A stretch of DNA of 64,000 nucleotides, taken from the NCBI GenBank assembly GCA_963377175.1, contig CAUJNA010000582.1:129687-193686 (forward strand), read 5' to 3'. This document shows, piece after piece, positions 32,753 to 42,655 of the stretch. Within the stretch, counting starts at the first letter, position 1; every line of letters starts with the position of its first letter. The notes beneath the pieces are model-generated. The model saw nothing but the letters and a program-made list of their open reading frames with translations. It made no database searches and was not told the DNA's origin. The translations under genes and the position numbers were made by a program. This DNA comes from Effrenium voratum (Eukaryota > Sar > Dinophyceae > Suessiales > Symbiodiniaceae).

Positions 32753-34402
32753 TACCTGTTATCTGCCTGCCTGTCCAATTACATCTTGTATTTGCGTGTT
32801 GTGGCTGACATGGGCAGAGGTTTCACACTCTGATTGCTAAACTTGAGCCAGCGAACAGCGAAGCAAACCCTCAACCGAAGACTGGTGTAACACACAGAAA
32901 CGCGGCCAAGAATCCCCCTTGCCCCAAATGGACGGAAATCATGCAGAAGAGGTGCAACTAGCACGCCCTCAGTGTGGCCCCCTTCGTTGCGGGGGCACGA
33001 CGCAAGGGAAGGCCCCCTGCTGCGCAAAAGTGCAACTAGCCGGCAGGCAGCCGACCAGTGCCCGGAGGCATCCCTAACGTAGGGTTTCGGGGACAGATCT
33101 GGCGGCGGAAAAGGCGCGCGGAAAACAAAAATGTGGTATTCCACTGAAAGTGTGTCATCGGTTTTTTGCAGCTTGTCAGATGCGAAAAGCCCTTTCGAGA
33201 TTTCGAAAATTGGCCTGCCGGTTCGTCCAACTAGGATCCTTGCACGCTGCATCAAGCTGATCCAACCCACGAAATTCCTTCAAGATTGTTTCATATTCCT
33301 TTTTACTCCTACGCCCACACCTGACCCAAACAAGAAACACTACAATTGTACGGATGGTCATAAGACAGAAAAAACTCAAAGGGCGCCCAGCACCACCAAA
33401 CTTGGGCCACGAGGTCGGCGTGATCCGTTAGGTGCAAAAAGAAACTGAACACATGCAAATGAACTGCAGTCAAGGTCTCACGCCTTTTCTTTCTCGTGTG
33501 TGCCAAAGATCGGGGAGGTCCATCGAAGGCTTCTCTTCACACGGTTCAGCCTTTGCCTTCACGTGCCGGTGTGGGTTGGGCGGGCGGGTCGACGCCAAAC
33601 GTCAGCATCCAGCAACCCATGCTCACATGCGAAGATCGGCAAACGGGTGCGTCCTGTTTGTGTTCAAATATGTTCGGTCAAAAATCAAACTCGTTCCGCC
33701 AAGTTCTGCAAAATCCAAGTGTCAAAACTCAATGGATCCTTTCCTGGCACTGCCACTTGCGTGCACATAGCACGCCGGCGCGTGTGCACCGCTTTTCTGG
33801 AGCTCCAAGGCTCACCCCCAAAAAAAAAAGGACAAGGCAAGCAAGCCGGAGTCAAACGTTCCTGTTTGCGGCGTCATGCTCTCATGACTTCAGGAGTGGT
33901 CTTCATGGTAAAGTATCGTCACAAGTGACATCCCACTTGTGTTCCCCTTTTTGCCGTCCGTGCAGCCAGGGTGAGGCAACACCAGGCGTCGTAGGCCGGC
34001 GGCAACCCCCAGCGTGCGTCGGCCATCAGGCCGGCTGTGAGCGCCTCCTGTTCGCGCAAGCTTGTAAAGGCAATTATCGACGCGTAGGTGACAACTTGCC
34101 AGTGTAAAAAACCGTCCGTCCAAGTAAGCTTGGGGAATTTGGAAAGAAAGCAAGAGGATTGCAGACCAACTCAGCCTAGCAGTGCCATCCGCGCCACCCA
34201 AGAAGAATATAACATGGCGAACGATCATGACGGACAAAGCGAACACGCCTGACAGAAGAGGAAACGGTGGCGCGCGGTATGAGAAATTAATTATTGCCAA
34301 TTCACGTAGTTTTTCGCACTTTTGCGTCTGCCCATGCGGTTTCAAACGGCTGCTTAATCAGGACTTTGCATCCTTTGTGTTTGTGGAGGCCAGTTTCCTC
34401 AC
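32753..34402. other. Stretch without an assigned gene
   Basis: A minus-strand frame at 33270-32779 (163 codons) and plus-strand frames at 33496-34107 are open but have no recognisable motif. Several A-runs and T-runs are present. A small hydrophobic minus-strand peptide (METLLGLAIGLLVYTALV, 32458 leftwards) lies just inside the mariner-like interval. Confidence 0.3.
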
Positions 34403-34599
34403 TTGCACTGTTTTTTTTTCAGAGGGCAGCGTCCTCGCGTGCACACGGCTGCTACCAGGCTGGCGCCGAAGGCAAGATGGGCACGCAGCGAAAAGGTCGT
34501 TCAAGGCCCATCAAGGTTGCTCAAGCCGGGGGCAGGCAAGAAAGACTGTCAGCAAAGACTAGCGGAGCTTGCGTGCAGGCTGGACTACCGGTGGACAGA
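34403..34599 (+). pseudogene. Left half of an open frame split by the 12.9-kb retrotransposon
   Basis: The plus-strand frame ends ...ELACRLDYRWTEA at the element border. Excising 34600-47482 and keeping one AGC rejoins it in frame with sequence starting at 47483 (LRRAAGAGRVRERRET), giving one basic helical segment. The function of the host protein is unknown. Confidence 0.5.
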
Positions 34600-34794
34600 A
34601 GCGTTAGAATCTTGGTCACTGCTTCAAGCCTAAAGGGACATGCAGGGAAAAAAGCAACCGACCGGAGCAAACTCGATACGCGCTTTTTTACTTGAGCGTT
34701 GCTTAGAAGTGCAGGCTCTGAGATGCAGGTGGAGTGACGATGCGCGTCCACTCCATCTTCCTGCATCTCATGCGGAGCCTGTCGGAATACCCCC
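34600..34794 (-). repeat. Split direct repeat B2 (195 bases)
   Basis: Identical to 35276-35470. Starts AGCGTTAGAATCTTGGTCAC on the plus strand and ends GTCGGAATACCCC. It is the 3' terminus of the element in its coding direction. Confidence 0.9.
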
Positions 34795-35147
34795 TCAGGT
34801 CAACATTGCGTGTTCGACCATCACACAGGGTGTTTTACCCATGGGGTGTGAGACAAAAAGGGGTATGTTGCACATATATGCAATGCGTGCATGAGTGTGC
34901 ATGGGAGGATGCGTCCTCCTGCAGAGGGCCAGTCCGGGCCGGCCAGAATGCCGATGGCATTCGTCAATGTGCGATTGCGTGCACTGCGCGGGCCTCGCTG
35001 CTTATGCTCGTAATGGTCCTGCGGGAGCAGCGAGATGCAGCAAGTCAACGAAATGTTGGGGCTTCCATTCATGCGGGTGCATGCGTCCCTCAATCAGGCC
35101 TTGTGGAGGCTGGATGCCACCTGGGCCGTGAAAGGGTGGGAGGGTGG
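34795..35147. other. Spacer between repeats A2 and B2
   Basis: 353 bases without an ORF of note but with the same excess of ATGC as the coding body (about nine copies by eye), so it belongs to the element. Probably the 3' untranslated or priming region. Confidence 0.5.
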
Positions 35148-35278
35148 GTTCAAAAAAGAACGAAAGAGGGGTCAAACCCTCCAGGCATGTCCCTTACCAA
35201 AAGGCTTGAAGCAGAAATGGCCACGCGGCCGAAGATTCAACCAAGATTAAAACACAGGGGAAAAGACAAACCCCTAGC
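35148..35278 (-). repeat. Split direct repeat A2 (131 bases)
   Basis: Identical to 47352-47482. Starts GTTCAAAAAAGAACGAAAGA and ends AAACCCCTAGC on the plus strand. Confidence 0.9.
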
Positions 35279-35470
35279 GTTAGAATCTTGGTCACTGCTT
35301 CAAGCCTAAAGGGACATGCAGGGAAAAAAGCAACCGACCGGAGCAAACTCGATACGCGCTTTTTTACTTGAGCGTTGCTTAGAAGTGCAGGCTCTGAGAT
35401 GCAGGTGGAGTGACGATGCGCGTCCACTCCATCTTCCTGCATCTCATGCGGAGCCTGTCGGAATACCCCC
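35276..35470 (-). repeat. Split direct repeat B1 (195 bases)
   Basis: Identical to 34600-34794; joined directly to repeat A2 with AGC (35276-35278) shared. It lies just downstream of the RT/RNase H gene. Confidence 0.9.
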
Positions 35471-35514
35471 ACTTTAGAGTTCTAAGCAAACGGTCAAATC
35501 ACCTTACCCCCTCT

Positions 35515-37480
35515 TTAGTGCGTTTGCGAAGCAGCCACGTGCTCGGGTCTCCACGGTGCGTCCGCAGGGTGAAGCGTGAGAGCTGATGCGTGAGGCCAGA
35601 AATCATGCGGCCTGAACCGCACTCTGGCTTCTGGTCGAGCCTGGAAAGCGGAGGTATTACCTCTGCTAAGCTGGTCTGCCCAGATGTTGTGCTCCCCTGG
35701 GATGTGTGACGCGATCACGGACCATTTGTGCTTATGGGCCCAGGCAGCAACAAGTTGCACAAAGACTTGTAAGGGCCAAGAAGTGGTGAACAGCTTATTA
35801 ACACCGGCTTCGGAAGCTGTGTTATCTGTCCCTGTGGGCATGCAAATGCCATGCACGCCTTGTCCCTCGCAGGACCATGCGATACGCATGAGTGCTAGTT
35901 GGGCCAGGGTTTCGAAGCATGCGATGTAACGCTGGGCTTCTTTGGTCAGGCATGGCCATTGTTCCTGGACTTCTTGGAAATGCCATGTCTCTGCGAACCA
36001 CGCAACGGAGTTGCTGGAGATGAACCACCCTCCTATGCCCACTATACTGCCCTCGGCGCATGCATCCGCGGCTGCCTTGCAAGCCAGCATTGGTTTGCTT
36101 CTCAGCGGGCATGCGAGGTCTAGATGGAAGCATTGCAGCAACCATTCTACGCTGTGTTTGCTCATCCTGGACAGGCGAGTGTGCTCTGCGGAGGCGTCCG
36201 CTATGCGCACCCAAGCGGATTTGTGGCTAGGCACAACGCGAGGCAGGTCGGCTGGCGTGCGAATGCATGCCCCTTGGAACTCTAAAACTTTAGAGCCTAG
36301 CGGCATAAAAATGCCATGCACTGCTGACCTGAGCACGGCTTTGGCGTCTAATGCTGAAAGGAAAGACGGCCACAAACGCGCATGGACAGAGAGCATGCAA
36401 CCTGGCGGCGAGTGCAGGTCTGTGTACAATGGCGCTAGCCAGGATCTGAGTTCGGGGCTCAGGCTGGTAGCCCAAATGAGCAGGCCTAGAACCTGCTCTA
36501 GAAGTTTTCGCTTGACCTTCCCTGCTTTGAGCAGCTCGTGCAACTGTCCTTTCAATTTGATGGTTTTTTCCGGCGTGAGTTCGATGGTCTCGTGCCGGAA
36601 ATTAATGCGCCACCCACACCATGTGAGGTTGTCCTGAAATTGAACTTTCTTCCAGGAGATCGGGGCCGAAATGGCTGCAAAAAACATGACCATGAGGGCC
36701 AGCTGCGCGTCTGCGTCATTGCGATGCAGTGCGGCTAAAAGGTCATCTACGAACAACCATGCGCGATGCGGGTGTAGTCCCAAAATGCCGTGCAGTAGTC
36801 TCAGGAGGAATGCTCCGGTGCGCTGCCACCAGTATGCAGAGAAGCGCGCTCCGAAGTGGCACACTCTATAATGGTACAGGACATCGGCAACCCGAAACAA
36901 AAGCAGGCCATGTTCACTGGGGTGCACTTGGATCTGCTTATGCGCTGCTTTGAAATCAAAGCTTGCCCCCACGAAGGACGAGTGCGTGTCCTCGGGGAGG
37001 AAGGCCAAGCGCACGTCTGAGGCCATTGGCAGGCTGATGCGTTCGGGAATTGCGCACTTGGGGTTCACCCCACACACAGTGCTGTCTAAGACTAACTGCG
37101 GGTCTTTGCCTTCAGCATGCACGACGTTGAGCTTCCCGACTGCTATGCCTTTATGCCAGTGCTGTCTGGCTTGTTCGATGGACATGCTGGTACGAATGAC
37201 CCATCCGTTTGCAATTTCTTTTTCTAGCAAGGCGGACACTGTTTCTGGTTCCGCTTCAGCGGCTTTCCAGTTGCAGGTCTGCCTGGGGTTTTGGCGGCCA
37301 CTGCATGCTGCGCGGCAACTCCGACACAGCCCCTGTTGGCACGCCTTCTGCCAGCAGCGGCACTAGTTTGAGGTCGGGGTCATTGGATGCCGTCGCCAGG
37401 GCATGCAAAAGTGATAGGCGGTACGGCTGTCCTTCATCGGGTGCAAGCTCGGATGGGCACGGCATGCTCATGGCGCGGAA
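35515..37480 (-). CDS. DIRS-type reverse transcriptase with RNase H
   Basis: Copies element RNA into DNA and degrades the template. Using residue numbers from base 37239: palm motif FDFKAAHKQI (94-103), GARFSAYWWQRTGAFL (130-145), catalytic WLFVDDLLAAL (161-171), then an RNase H domain with GIGGWF (401-406), the acidic Glu of KEAQRYIACFETLA (433-446), TDN (471-473) and the DIRS hallmark HIPGEHNIWADQLSRG (512-527). Upstream, 37480-37256 carries the family's preceding segment (LVPLLAEGVPTGAVSELPR) in another frame, so an indel near 37255 separates it from RT. RT is in the same frame as the methyltransferase ORF, so two opposite frame changes bracket this segment. No ATG decides the start. Confidence 0.9.
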
Positions 37481-37482
37481 TG

Positions 37483-38499
37483 CTATTCGTGCTGCCTCCT
37501 CGGATTGCTGTTCCGAGAGAGGAGGGGATGCGTTGCCGGAGCCCACATGTGGGCCAGAATTTTTGGGATGAGTTTTTGTTCGTTTAGCCAATGTAGCCAG
37601 GCCCGTGCGACTATGGTGAGCGGGTGGTTTGGTTGAGGGATTGAGTGGTCTGCAGTTGAATGCATACCAGCTCCGTCGCATACCCGCAGGCGCACGGGGT
37701 GCAGTGAAAGCGGGGAGGGTTTGCTCAAGCGGCGGACCTCGGGCTGCGTGCTCACTTTGAATGCGCAATGTTTGATCAAACTTGCTGCAAGGCTTGCCGG
37801 GTACTCGGCTGTAAGCGTGCTCAGGTACTGGCCTGAGCTGCCCTGAACTCCAGCTATGCTGGCGTGCTTCTGTTGATGCGTGCATCTGCTTGCCATGTGC
37901 TGGATGCATGCATTATTGCTGGCGAAGCACCATGATTTGGAGAGCAGCATACCATGTTGGCACGCATCCACCCATGCGAGGTGTCCGTGAAAGTTTTGTA
38001 AGCACTGGAAATTTTCCGGCTCTAACCACGCCATGCTGGATGGTGGCTGCTCGAAGATTGCTACGCCACTTTGCGAGGCCACTGCTTTGAATAGCTCTCG
38101 TCCTCTTCTGTGGATTTCGCGGCTGTCGCAAACCCGAGAGAGTTCTGCTGGTGACAAGTTGGGCACTCCTAGCATGCATGAAGGCGTGCGTAGCGCTTTG
38201 GGGCCGCCCGGCCGAAGCTTGAGCCGGGAGTATTCCTTGCACGGCGGTGCCAGGGTTAGCAAACTGACGCTGCCCGACCAGCATATGCGTAGAAGCAGTT
38301 CAAACCATGCGTCATCCAGAATGTTGTGCTGAGGATTGGCGTCCAGGTCAAAAGCTTCGAAGCGCGCCAGGCCACGTTGGTCTGCTGCGGCGGAAATTGG
38401 TGCACGCACTCCTGCGAAAACGTCCAACAATAGTCCTCCCCTGGGCGTATGCGATGCGCTGGCGTCTGCAGGTGTTGGTTGGCATGCGGGATTGGGCAC
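37483..38499 (-). CDS. C5-methyltransferase-like protein of the retrotransposon
   Basis: 339 codons. The Rossmann motif I is LLLDVFAGVRAP (23-34), followed by an acidic FDLDANP (50-56). LAPPCKEYSRL (84-94) resembles the Pro-Pro-Cys catalytic motif of C5-cytosine methyltransferases, and AIFEQPPSSMAW resembles the E-N-P motif with Gln in place of Asn. This differs from the N6-adenine-type methyltransferase often found in DIRS elements. It may methylate element DNA or RNA, or may serve only as a structural part; activity is untested. It is in the same frame as Gag, separated by one TGA. Confidence 0.65.
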   Translation of the reverse strand: MPNPACQPTPADASASHTPRGGLLLDVFAGVRAPISAAADQRGLARFEAFDLDANPQHNILDDAWFELLLRICWSGSVSLLTLAPPCKEYSRLKLRPGGPKALRTPSCMLGVPNLSPAELSRVCDSREIHRRGRELFKAVASQSGVAIFEQPPSSMAWLEPENFQCLQNFHGHLAWVDACQHGMLLSKSWCFASNNACIQHMASRCTHQQKHASIAGVQGSSGQYLSTLTAEYPASLAASLIKHCAFKVSTQPEVRRLSKPSPLSLHPVRLRVCDGAGMHSTADHSIPQPNHPLTIVARAWLHWLNEQKLIPKILAHMWAPATHPLLSRNSNPRRQHE

Positions 38500-38562
38500 A
38501 TTGGATGCGGCCGGCGGTACTGCACCGTCCGGGGAAGTTGCCGGGACTTCCGTCGGACTGTT

Positions 38563-39471
38563 TCATGTGTGGTTTGATGCGTGCTGGGATGCCGGATGCG
38601 TCTGCTGGCACCCTTTTATCGCGCACACATGTGCAAACTGGCAGTTGTCTGATTTGCACGTCCCTGTTTGGAATCTGCGGCAAATAGGCTTTCCATTGTG
38701 CGAGGTAGCCCAGGCGTTTTTGGACTTTCCTTTTCCCTTGCCTTTGCCTTTCTTGTGCGGCGGTTCGGATTTTTGCGGCCGGCTGGCGGGCCGTTTGGGC
38801 TGCTTGGGAGTCAGTTGGGCCCGTTTAGCGGGAGGCAGTGCAGGCATGGCTTTGGAGATTTTAGGTCGCAGCATAAGGAGCGAATGGATCTCCATGCGGC
38901 CATGCGTGAGTTCATGGAAGGCGTCGTCCATGGACCATTTGCGATGCAGAAGGTCCACGATTGTGCCCCAAATCTGGCGATCTGCATGCAAAAGTTCTGA
39001 GGTCGTGACTGTGCGCAGGGACAGTGCGGGGTCTGGCTGCGTGAGGCACATGCTGGCAATTTGCTGATCCAACGCCTTGGCGTTCAGCAGGTGCACGGCT
39101 TGGCACAGGGCCAATGCATTGCGGAACACTTGTTGAGTGCGATGCAGCCAGCTAGCCGTGAGTGCTCTGCCCTCCACGCTGACCTCTGGGGTTTCGTCAA
39201 AGAATGCATGCGTCAGTAGCTGTGCTTCGGTGCGTGCTACTTTATGTGAACGTGCTTCCATGGCCTCTTGGTATTGGCGTGCACTGAGTCTCAACTGCCA
39301 TGGGATCCATTTGAAATGCTTGGATTTGGTCATGTCATAGACCATGCTTAAAAGGCGGATGCTAGGCATGCTTCTGGACCTAACAGCTCGCCGGGGTAGT
39401 TCTTTTGGAACTTGTCTACTAAGTCCTGCACGACTTCTGGGCTCAGCTTGGGGGGCAGATGTTCTGCCCAT
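38563..39471 (-). CDS. gag: Gag C-terminal part with CCCH-type zinc motif
   Basis: A helical capsid-like region (PWQLRLSARQYQEAMEARSH, RTQQVFRNALALCQ, SMDDAFHELTHGRME) is followed by a basic stretch rich in Lys/Gly and then a zinc motif CRRFQTGTCKSDNCQFAH, with a further VC...GC...TH. This is the likely nucleic-acid-binding end of Gag. It joins the upstream frame (39833-39348) through an indel at about 39365: the first frame ends GPEACLASAF, while the true continuation is PSIRLLSMVYD. It ends with TGA at 38563-38565. Confidence 0.75.
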   Translation of the reverse strand: MGRTSAPQAEPRSRAGLSRQVPKELPRRAVRSRSMPSIRLLSMVYDMTKSKHFKWIPWQLRLSARQYQEAMEARSHKVARTEAQLLTHAFFDETPEVSVEGRALTASWLHRTQQVFRNALALCQAVHLLNAKALDQQIASMCLTQPDPALSLRTVTTSELLHADRQIWGTIVDLLHRKWSMDDAFHELTHGRMEIHSLLMLRPKISKAMPALPPAKRAQLTPKQPKRPASRPQKSEPPHKKGKGKGKGKSKNAWATSHNGKPICRRFQTGTCKSDNCQFAHVCAIKGCQQTHPASQHASNHT

Positions 39472-39833
39472 GCGATTGCGGGTGATGCCTGCGGACTGGG
39501 CAAAATTTGTCCTGCATGCGACCCGGATGCTGTTGGCGTCAGGGCCGATTCTTGCGAAGCGGATGCCTTGGCCATGACAAAGGCTCTCCTAATGCGTGCC
39601 GCAGGTATCGAGTGCTCTGGATCCGTGACTCTCATGGAGGTCCACGTTTCAGCAGGCACGCCATCCAACAGCTTGCTGAGATCGGATGCATCGGCGTAAG
39701 CGTAAGCGAAATCTGCAATGTCTTCAAATCCCAGGCCAAGGATATGCTCGACCAGCATGTCTGGCACCCGAGCGCTTGACAGCAAATTGCGCATGGCTTC
39801 GGCCGATGTCACTTGTTCCTCTGCGTCTGCCAT
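39348..39833 (-). CDS. gag: Gag N-terminal part
   Basis: ATG at 39833; 161 codons. Starts MADAEEQVTSAEAMRNLL and has a small helical domain (GLGFEDIADFAYAYADASDL) and an Ala/Ser/Pro linker. It continues as the following Gag frame after a one-base type shift near 39365. Whether the shift is a mutation or programmed is open. Confidence 0.65.
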   Translation of the reverse strand: MADAEEQVTSAEAMRNLLSSARVPDMLVEHILGLGFEDIADFAYAYADASDLSKLLDGVPAETWTSMRVTDPEHSIPAARIRRAFVMAKASASQESALTPTASGSHAGQILPSPQASPAIAWAEHLPPKLSPEVVQDLVDKFQKNYPGELLGPEACLASAF

Positions 39834-40066
39834 GCTTGGCCGAAGAGGAGGATTGGTTTGAGATACTGTCAGTCAGCCAGAAAATAGCTGGTGGCAGCAT
39901 GCAACAAGAAAATCATGTGTCAAGTGTGCAAAGCGCCTGCGGAAATGCCTGCACTGAGCTGGGGTGCGGGCCTGCTGGTCTCGACAATGATCGCGTTCTG
40001 GACGGGGCGGGTCTGCACACTCGCCCAACACTCATGGCGGTCACCTGCAAGTGAAACTTTTTTGTG

Positions 40067-42280
40067 CTACGGCATAAGCGAGAATGCGTGCTGGCACGCG
40101 TTATGCTTGCATAAGTGCTCTTGGCCTAAGTAATCAATGCGATGCACTGGTACCTGGATCCCCAGGCCGCACGCTGTACAAAAAGCGGATTGCAGGTGCT
40201 CCGGGGAGCTGTATACTGCATGCACTGCTGCCCCGGTAGTGAGTTGAACCAAGCAGAGTGCCGACGATGATCGCGGAGGAGGTGCTTCATCTGGGCACTC
40301 TTCTTCTGATTCATGTGCGCTGGAGCTGTCTGACGACTGAATGTCCTGCACTGCCCATGCTTCTGGGTCTGCCATGCAAGGTTGAGTTTGCTGTTCTCTG
40401 ACGTAGGTGAACATGCGGAGCGGTGCGGGAAGGTCCAGTAAATTTATGCTCTCTGGGATGGGCTGTGCATCGACGCGGAAGAGCGGCTCGAAGACTGGAT
40501 GCTGACCTCCCCTGGATTGCGGGCGAGTGGGTCGCCAGCCTCGGATGAGTGCGGCTGCTATTTGTGCTTGCACCCAGAGGCTTTCGATTGTGTCGTCGCG
40601 GCTGTACAGTTGCACCGAATTAATGCGGTGGTGCCCTTGCTGGCGTCTGGACTCCTCTGGCAAGCGGAGTTGGGCAGAAGCGCTCAAGAGTGCCACTTTT
40701 AGGCTGTGCAGCGTATATGCATGCGCCTCGTCTGAGTTGAGGCATGCTGGAGTGCGAGGCTCCCAAGGGACTTGCACTGCCCAGCGCAGCAACGACAAGG
40801 CCTGCGTGTATGGAAGCGGGCCCGAGAACTTCGGGTGCGTTTTTTCGTCAATGCATGCGAACACGGGCATGATGAAATCTGGCTCGGGCAAGCTGAAGGG
40901 CTCTGAAATGCTTTGAGTGACCGCTTCGCCAAGGCTCTCGAGCCATTTTATTACCCAAGAGGATTGTGCACTGCGTCCTGTGAGGCCGAACAGAGTGCAT
41001 GCCCAAGGCTGTCCTAGTTTTGTAGTCTTTGTCGCCCAGCATGATCCTCGTAGAGCATGCTGAGTAAGACTGATCTCTTTAATTTTGATGCGCTGCATGT
41101 CCCCGAACCGCATGCTTGTGTGGGCCGCCAATAGAAATGCGCCCAGCGTGATGCGCAGGTTATGCGTGCAGTCGGCTGCACAAACTTTACGCTCCCAGGA
41201 TGCTAGAATTGCCAGGGGCAGAGGCAGAGCCTCCTTTCTTTCCTGAGGCTGCTGAGGGGAAGCGAAGGCTTTTGCAAGCGGGTTGGAGAGAAGAGAAGCT
41301 AACGATTCAATTTGACCTATGCGGGCAAGCCAAGAAAGTGCTTTGAGCATGGGTCGAGGTGCTATGCGTACGCTGCTGCGGTCCTCCAGCTTGGAGTTTT
41401 CGCAGGCATGCAAAAGGTCCACTAGGTGCACGAGAAGCAAGGTTCCCACGCCGAAGCCCAGTGCTTTGATGAATGCCAAAAAGGCGCGTATGCACCTGAA
41501 GTATTGGGCAATGGTGGATGGTGTGTATGCACGGAGCGACGCCTCGAAGGCCGCGTACGGGTCCTGAGATGCAGCTGCGGCCACAAAGGTGATTGAGCAG
41601 GATCCAATTTGTGCTAGCAGATCCTGCCAGTCTTGAATGCACTTCTCGCGTTGAGTGGCTTGGCTCTGTGCATGCGGACCGAGTTTGGCCTGTCGGAAAC
41701 GAGGGGCCACGGCCCGTCCTGGCTGGGCCCTTGGCCAGAGGTCTAAGGGACCGGAGCTGAGAGGTGCTGCCGTTGGTTCGTGCCGGGGTGCTGAATGCGG
41801 TTTGGGTGCCTGGCAAATGCTGCGGGGCTGCGGCCTGCAAGGCGGTCGTGGCAACGGGTGGCAATGCTCTGCAAACCATGGGAAAAGAGGTGACGGCTGC
41901 GTCACTGGCAGGCCTCCACGGGCGAGGATTGGTGCAGGCTGAGCTTTGGGCTGGTTAAATGGGGGCGGGGGCCGAAGCGGATGCGTCAACAAGTGCACGC
42001 CTACCGGAGCACCGGTGGCTAGCGTTGGTGCATGTTCAGCGGAACGTGGCTGGGCGGCAAGCGGATGTGGAGCGCTGCTTGCTGTTGCATGCGGACTGGA
42101 ATGCAAGTCCTGGATGCTATGACGGGGCCTCAGTTTTGGCGCCGGCTTCGGCTTTGCGGTTGGCTGCATGAAGGGGTGCTCCGAGTTGTGGGACTCCTGC
42201 GTTTCACTGTCGGCATCCTGATCGAGCGGCCTTTTCACTGACCATGCCGACCCCCAGTGGTCACGAACGCGCCATGGCAT
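40067..42280 (-). CDS. Tyrosine recombinase of the retrotransposon
   Basis: Integrates the circular DNA copy. ATG at 42280; the open frame extends upstream to 42331. Numbered from 42331: a Pro-rich N-terminal 200 residues, a SAM-like core-binding domain (YTPSTIAQYFRCIRAFLAFI, 269-288), then the catalytic domain with box I AAHTSMRFGDMQRI (Arg 408), box II HSLKV (His 542, Lys 545 where most family members have Arg), QGHHR (566-569) and the nucleophile in VQLYSRDD (Tyr 576). A C-terminal 150-residue tail contains paired Cys/His (CTACGLG, EHLCKHNACQH). It stands in front of Gag in coding order, unlike Ngaro elements, where it is last. Confidence 0.88.
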   Translation of the reverse strand: MPWRVRDHWGSAWSVKRPLDQDADSETQESHNSEHPFMQPTAKPKPAPKLRPRHSIQDLHSSPHATASSAPHPLAAQPRSAEHAPTLATGAPVGVHLLTHPLRPPPPFNQPKAQPAPILARGGLPVTQPSPLFPWFAEHCHPLPRPPCRPQPRSICQAPKPHSAPRHEPTAAPLSSGPLDLWPRAQPGRAVAPRFRQAKLGPHAQSQATQREKCIQDWQDLLAQIGSCSITFVAAAASQDPYAAFEASLRAYTPSTIAQYFRCIRAFLAFIKALGFGVGTLLLVHLVDLLHACENSKLEDRSSVRIAPRPMLKALSWLARIGQIESLASLLSNPLAKAFASPQQPQERKEALPLPLAILASWERKVCAADCTHNLRITLGAFLLAAHTSMRFGDMQRIKIKEISLTQHALRGSCWATKTTKLGQPWACTLFGLTGRSAQSSWVIKWLESLGEAVTQSISEPFSLPEPDFIMPVFACIDEKTHPKFSGPLPYTQALSLLRWAVQVPWEPRTPACLNSDEAHAYTLHSLKVALLSASAQLRLPEESRRQQGHHRINSVQLYSRDDTIESLWVQAQIAAALIRGWRPTRPQSRGGQHPVFEPLFRVDAQPIPESINLLDLPAPLRMFTYVREQQTQPCMADPEAWAVQDIQSSDSSSAHESEEECPDEAPPPRSSSALCLVQLTTGAAVHAVYSSPEHLQSAFCTACGLGIQVPVHRIDYLGQEHLCKHNACQHAFSLMP

Positions 42281-42655
42281 GGGCGTGATCGAGGGGAAAC
42301 TGTGTCTGTGGCAAAGATTGAACCTGCGCAACAGGGCATTGGCAGAGATGCCATGGCATGGAATGCGAACGCGTCACGTGAATGCCTGCTGCGTGTAGGC
42401 GCGTAACGCGGCCTCGAGGAGGCCTGGATGCGGACCTAGAAGTCGGTCTGTTCGTACCTGGAGAGTCGGATGCATGCGACCCTGGTTTAGGGAGGCTTGC
42501 TGGGAACATGACTCCACTTGCATGGTGAATGTTGTTTTTCTCGGCTTGCTGTTGAAATGCACGGCAAATGCCTGCACGTGCCCCGGCAGGGAGTGCGGTA
42601 GCTGCATGCATGCCATGCTGTCGGGCTGATGCAAAATGCGAATGCGTGCAATGCC

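Noticed and set aside
32779..33270. 163-codon minus-strand ORF as a gene
   Set aside because: No motif, no ATG-supported start, and composition like the surrounding non-coding sequence.
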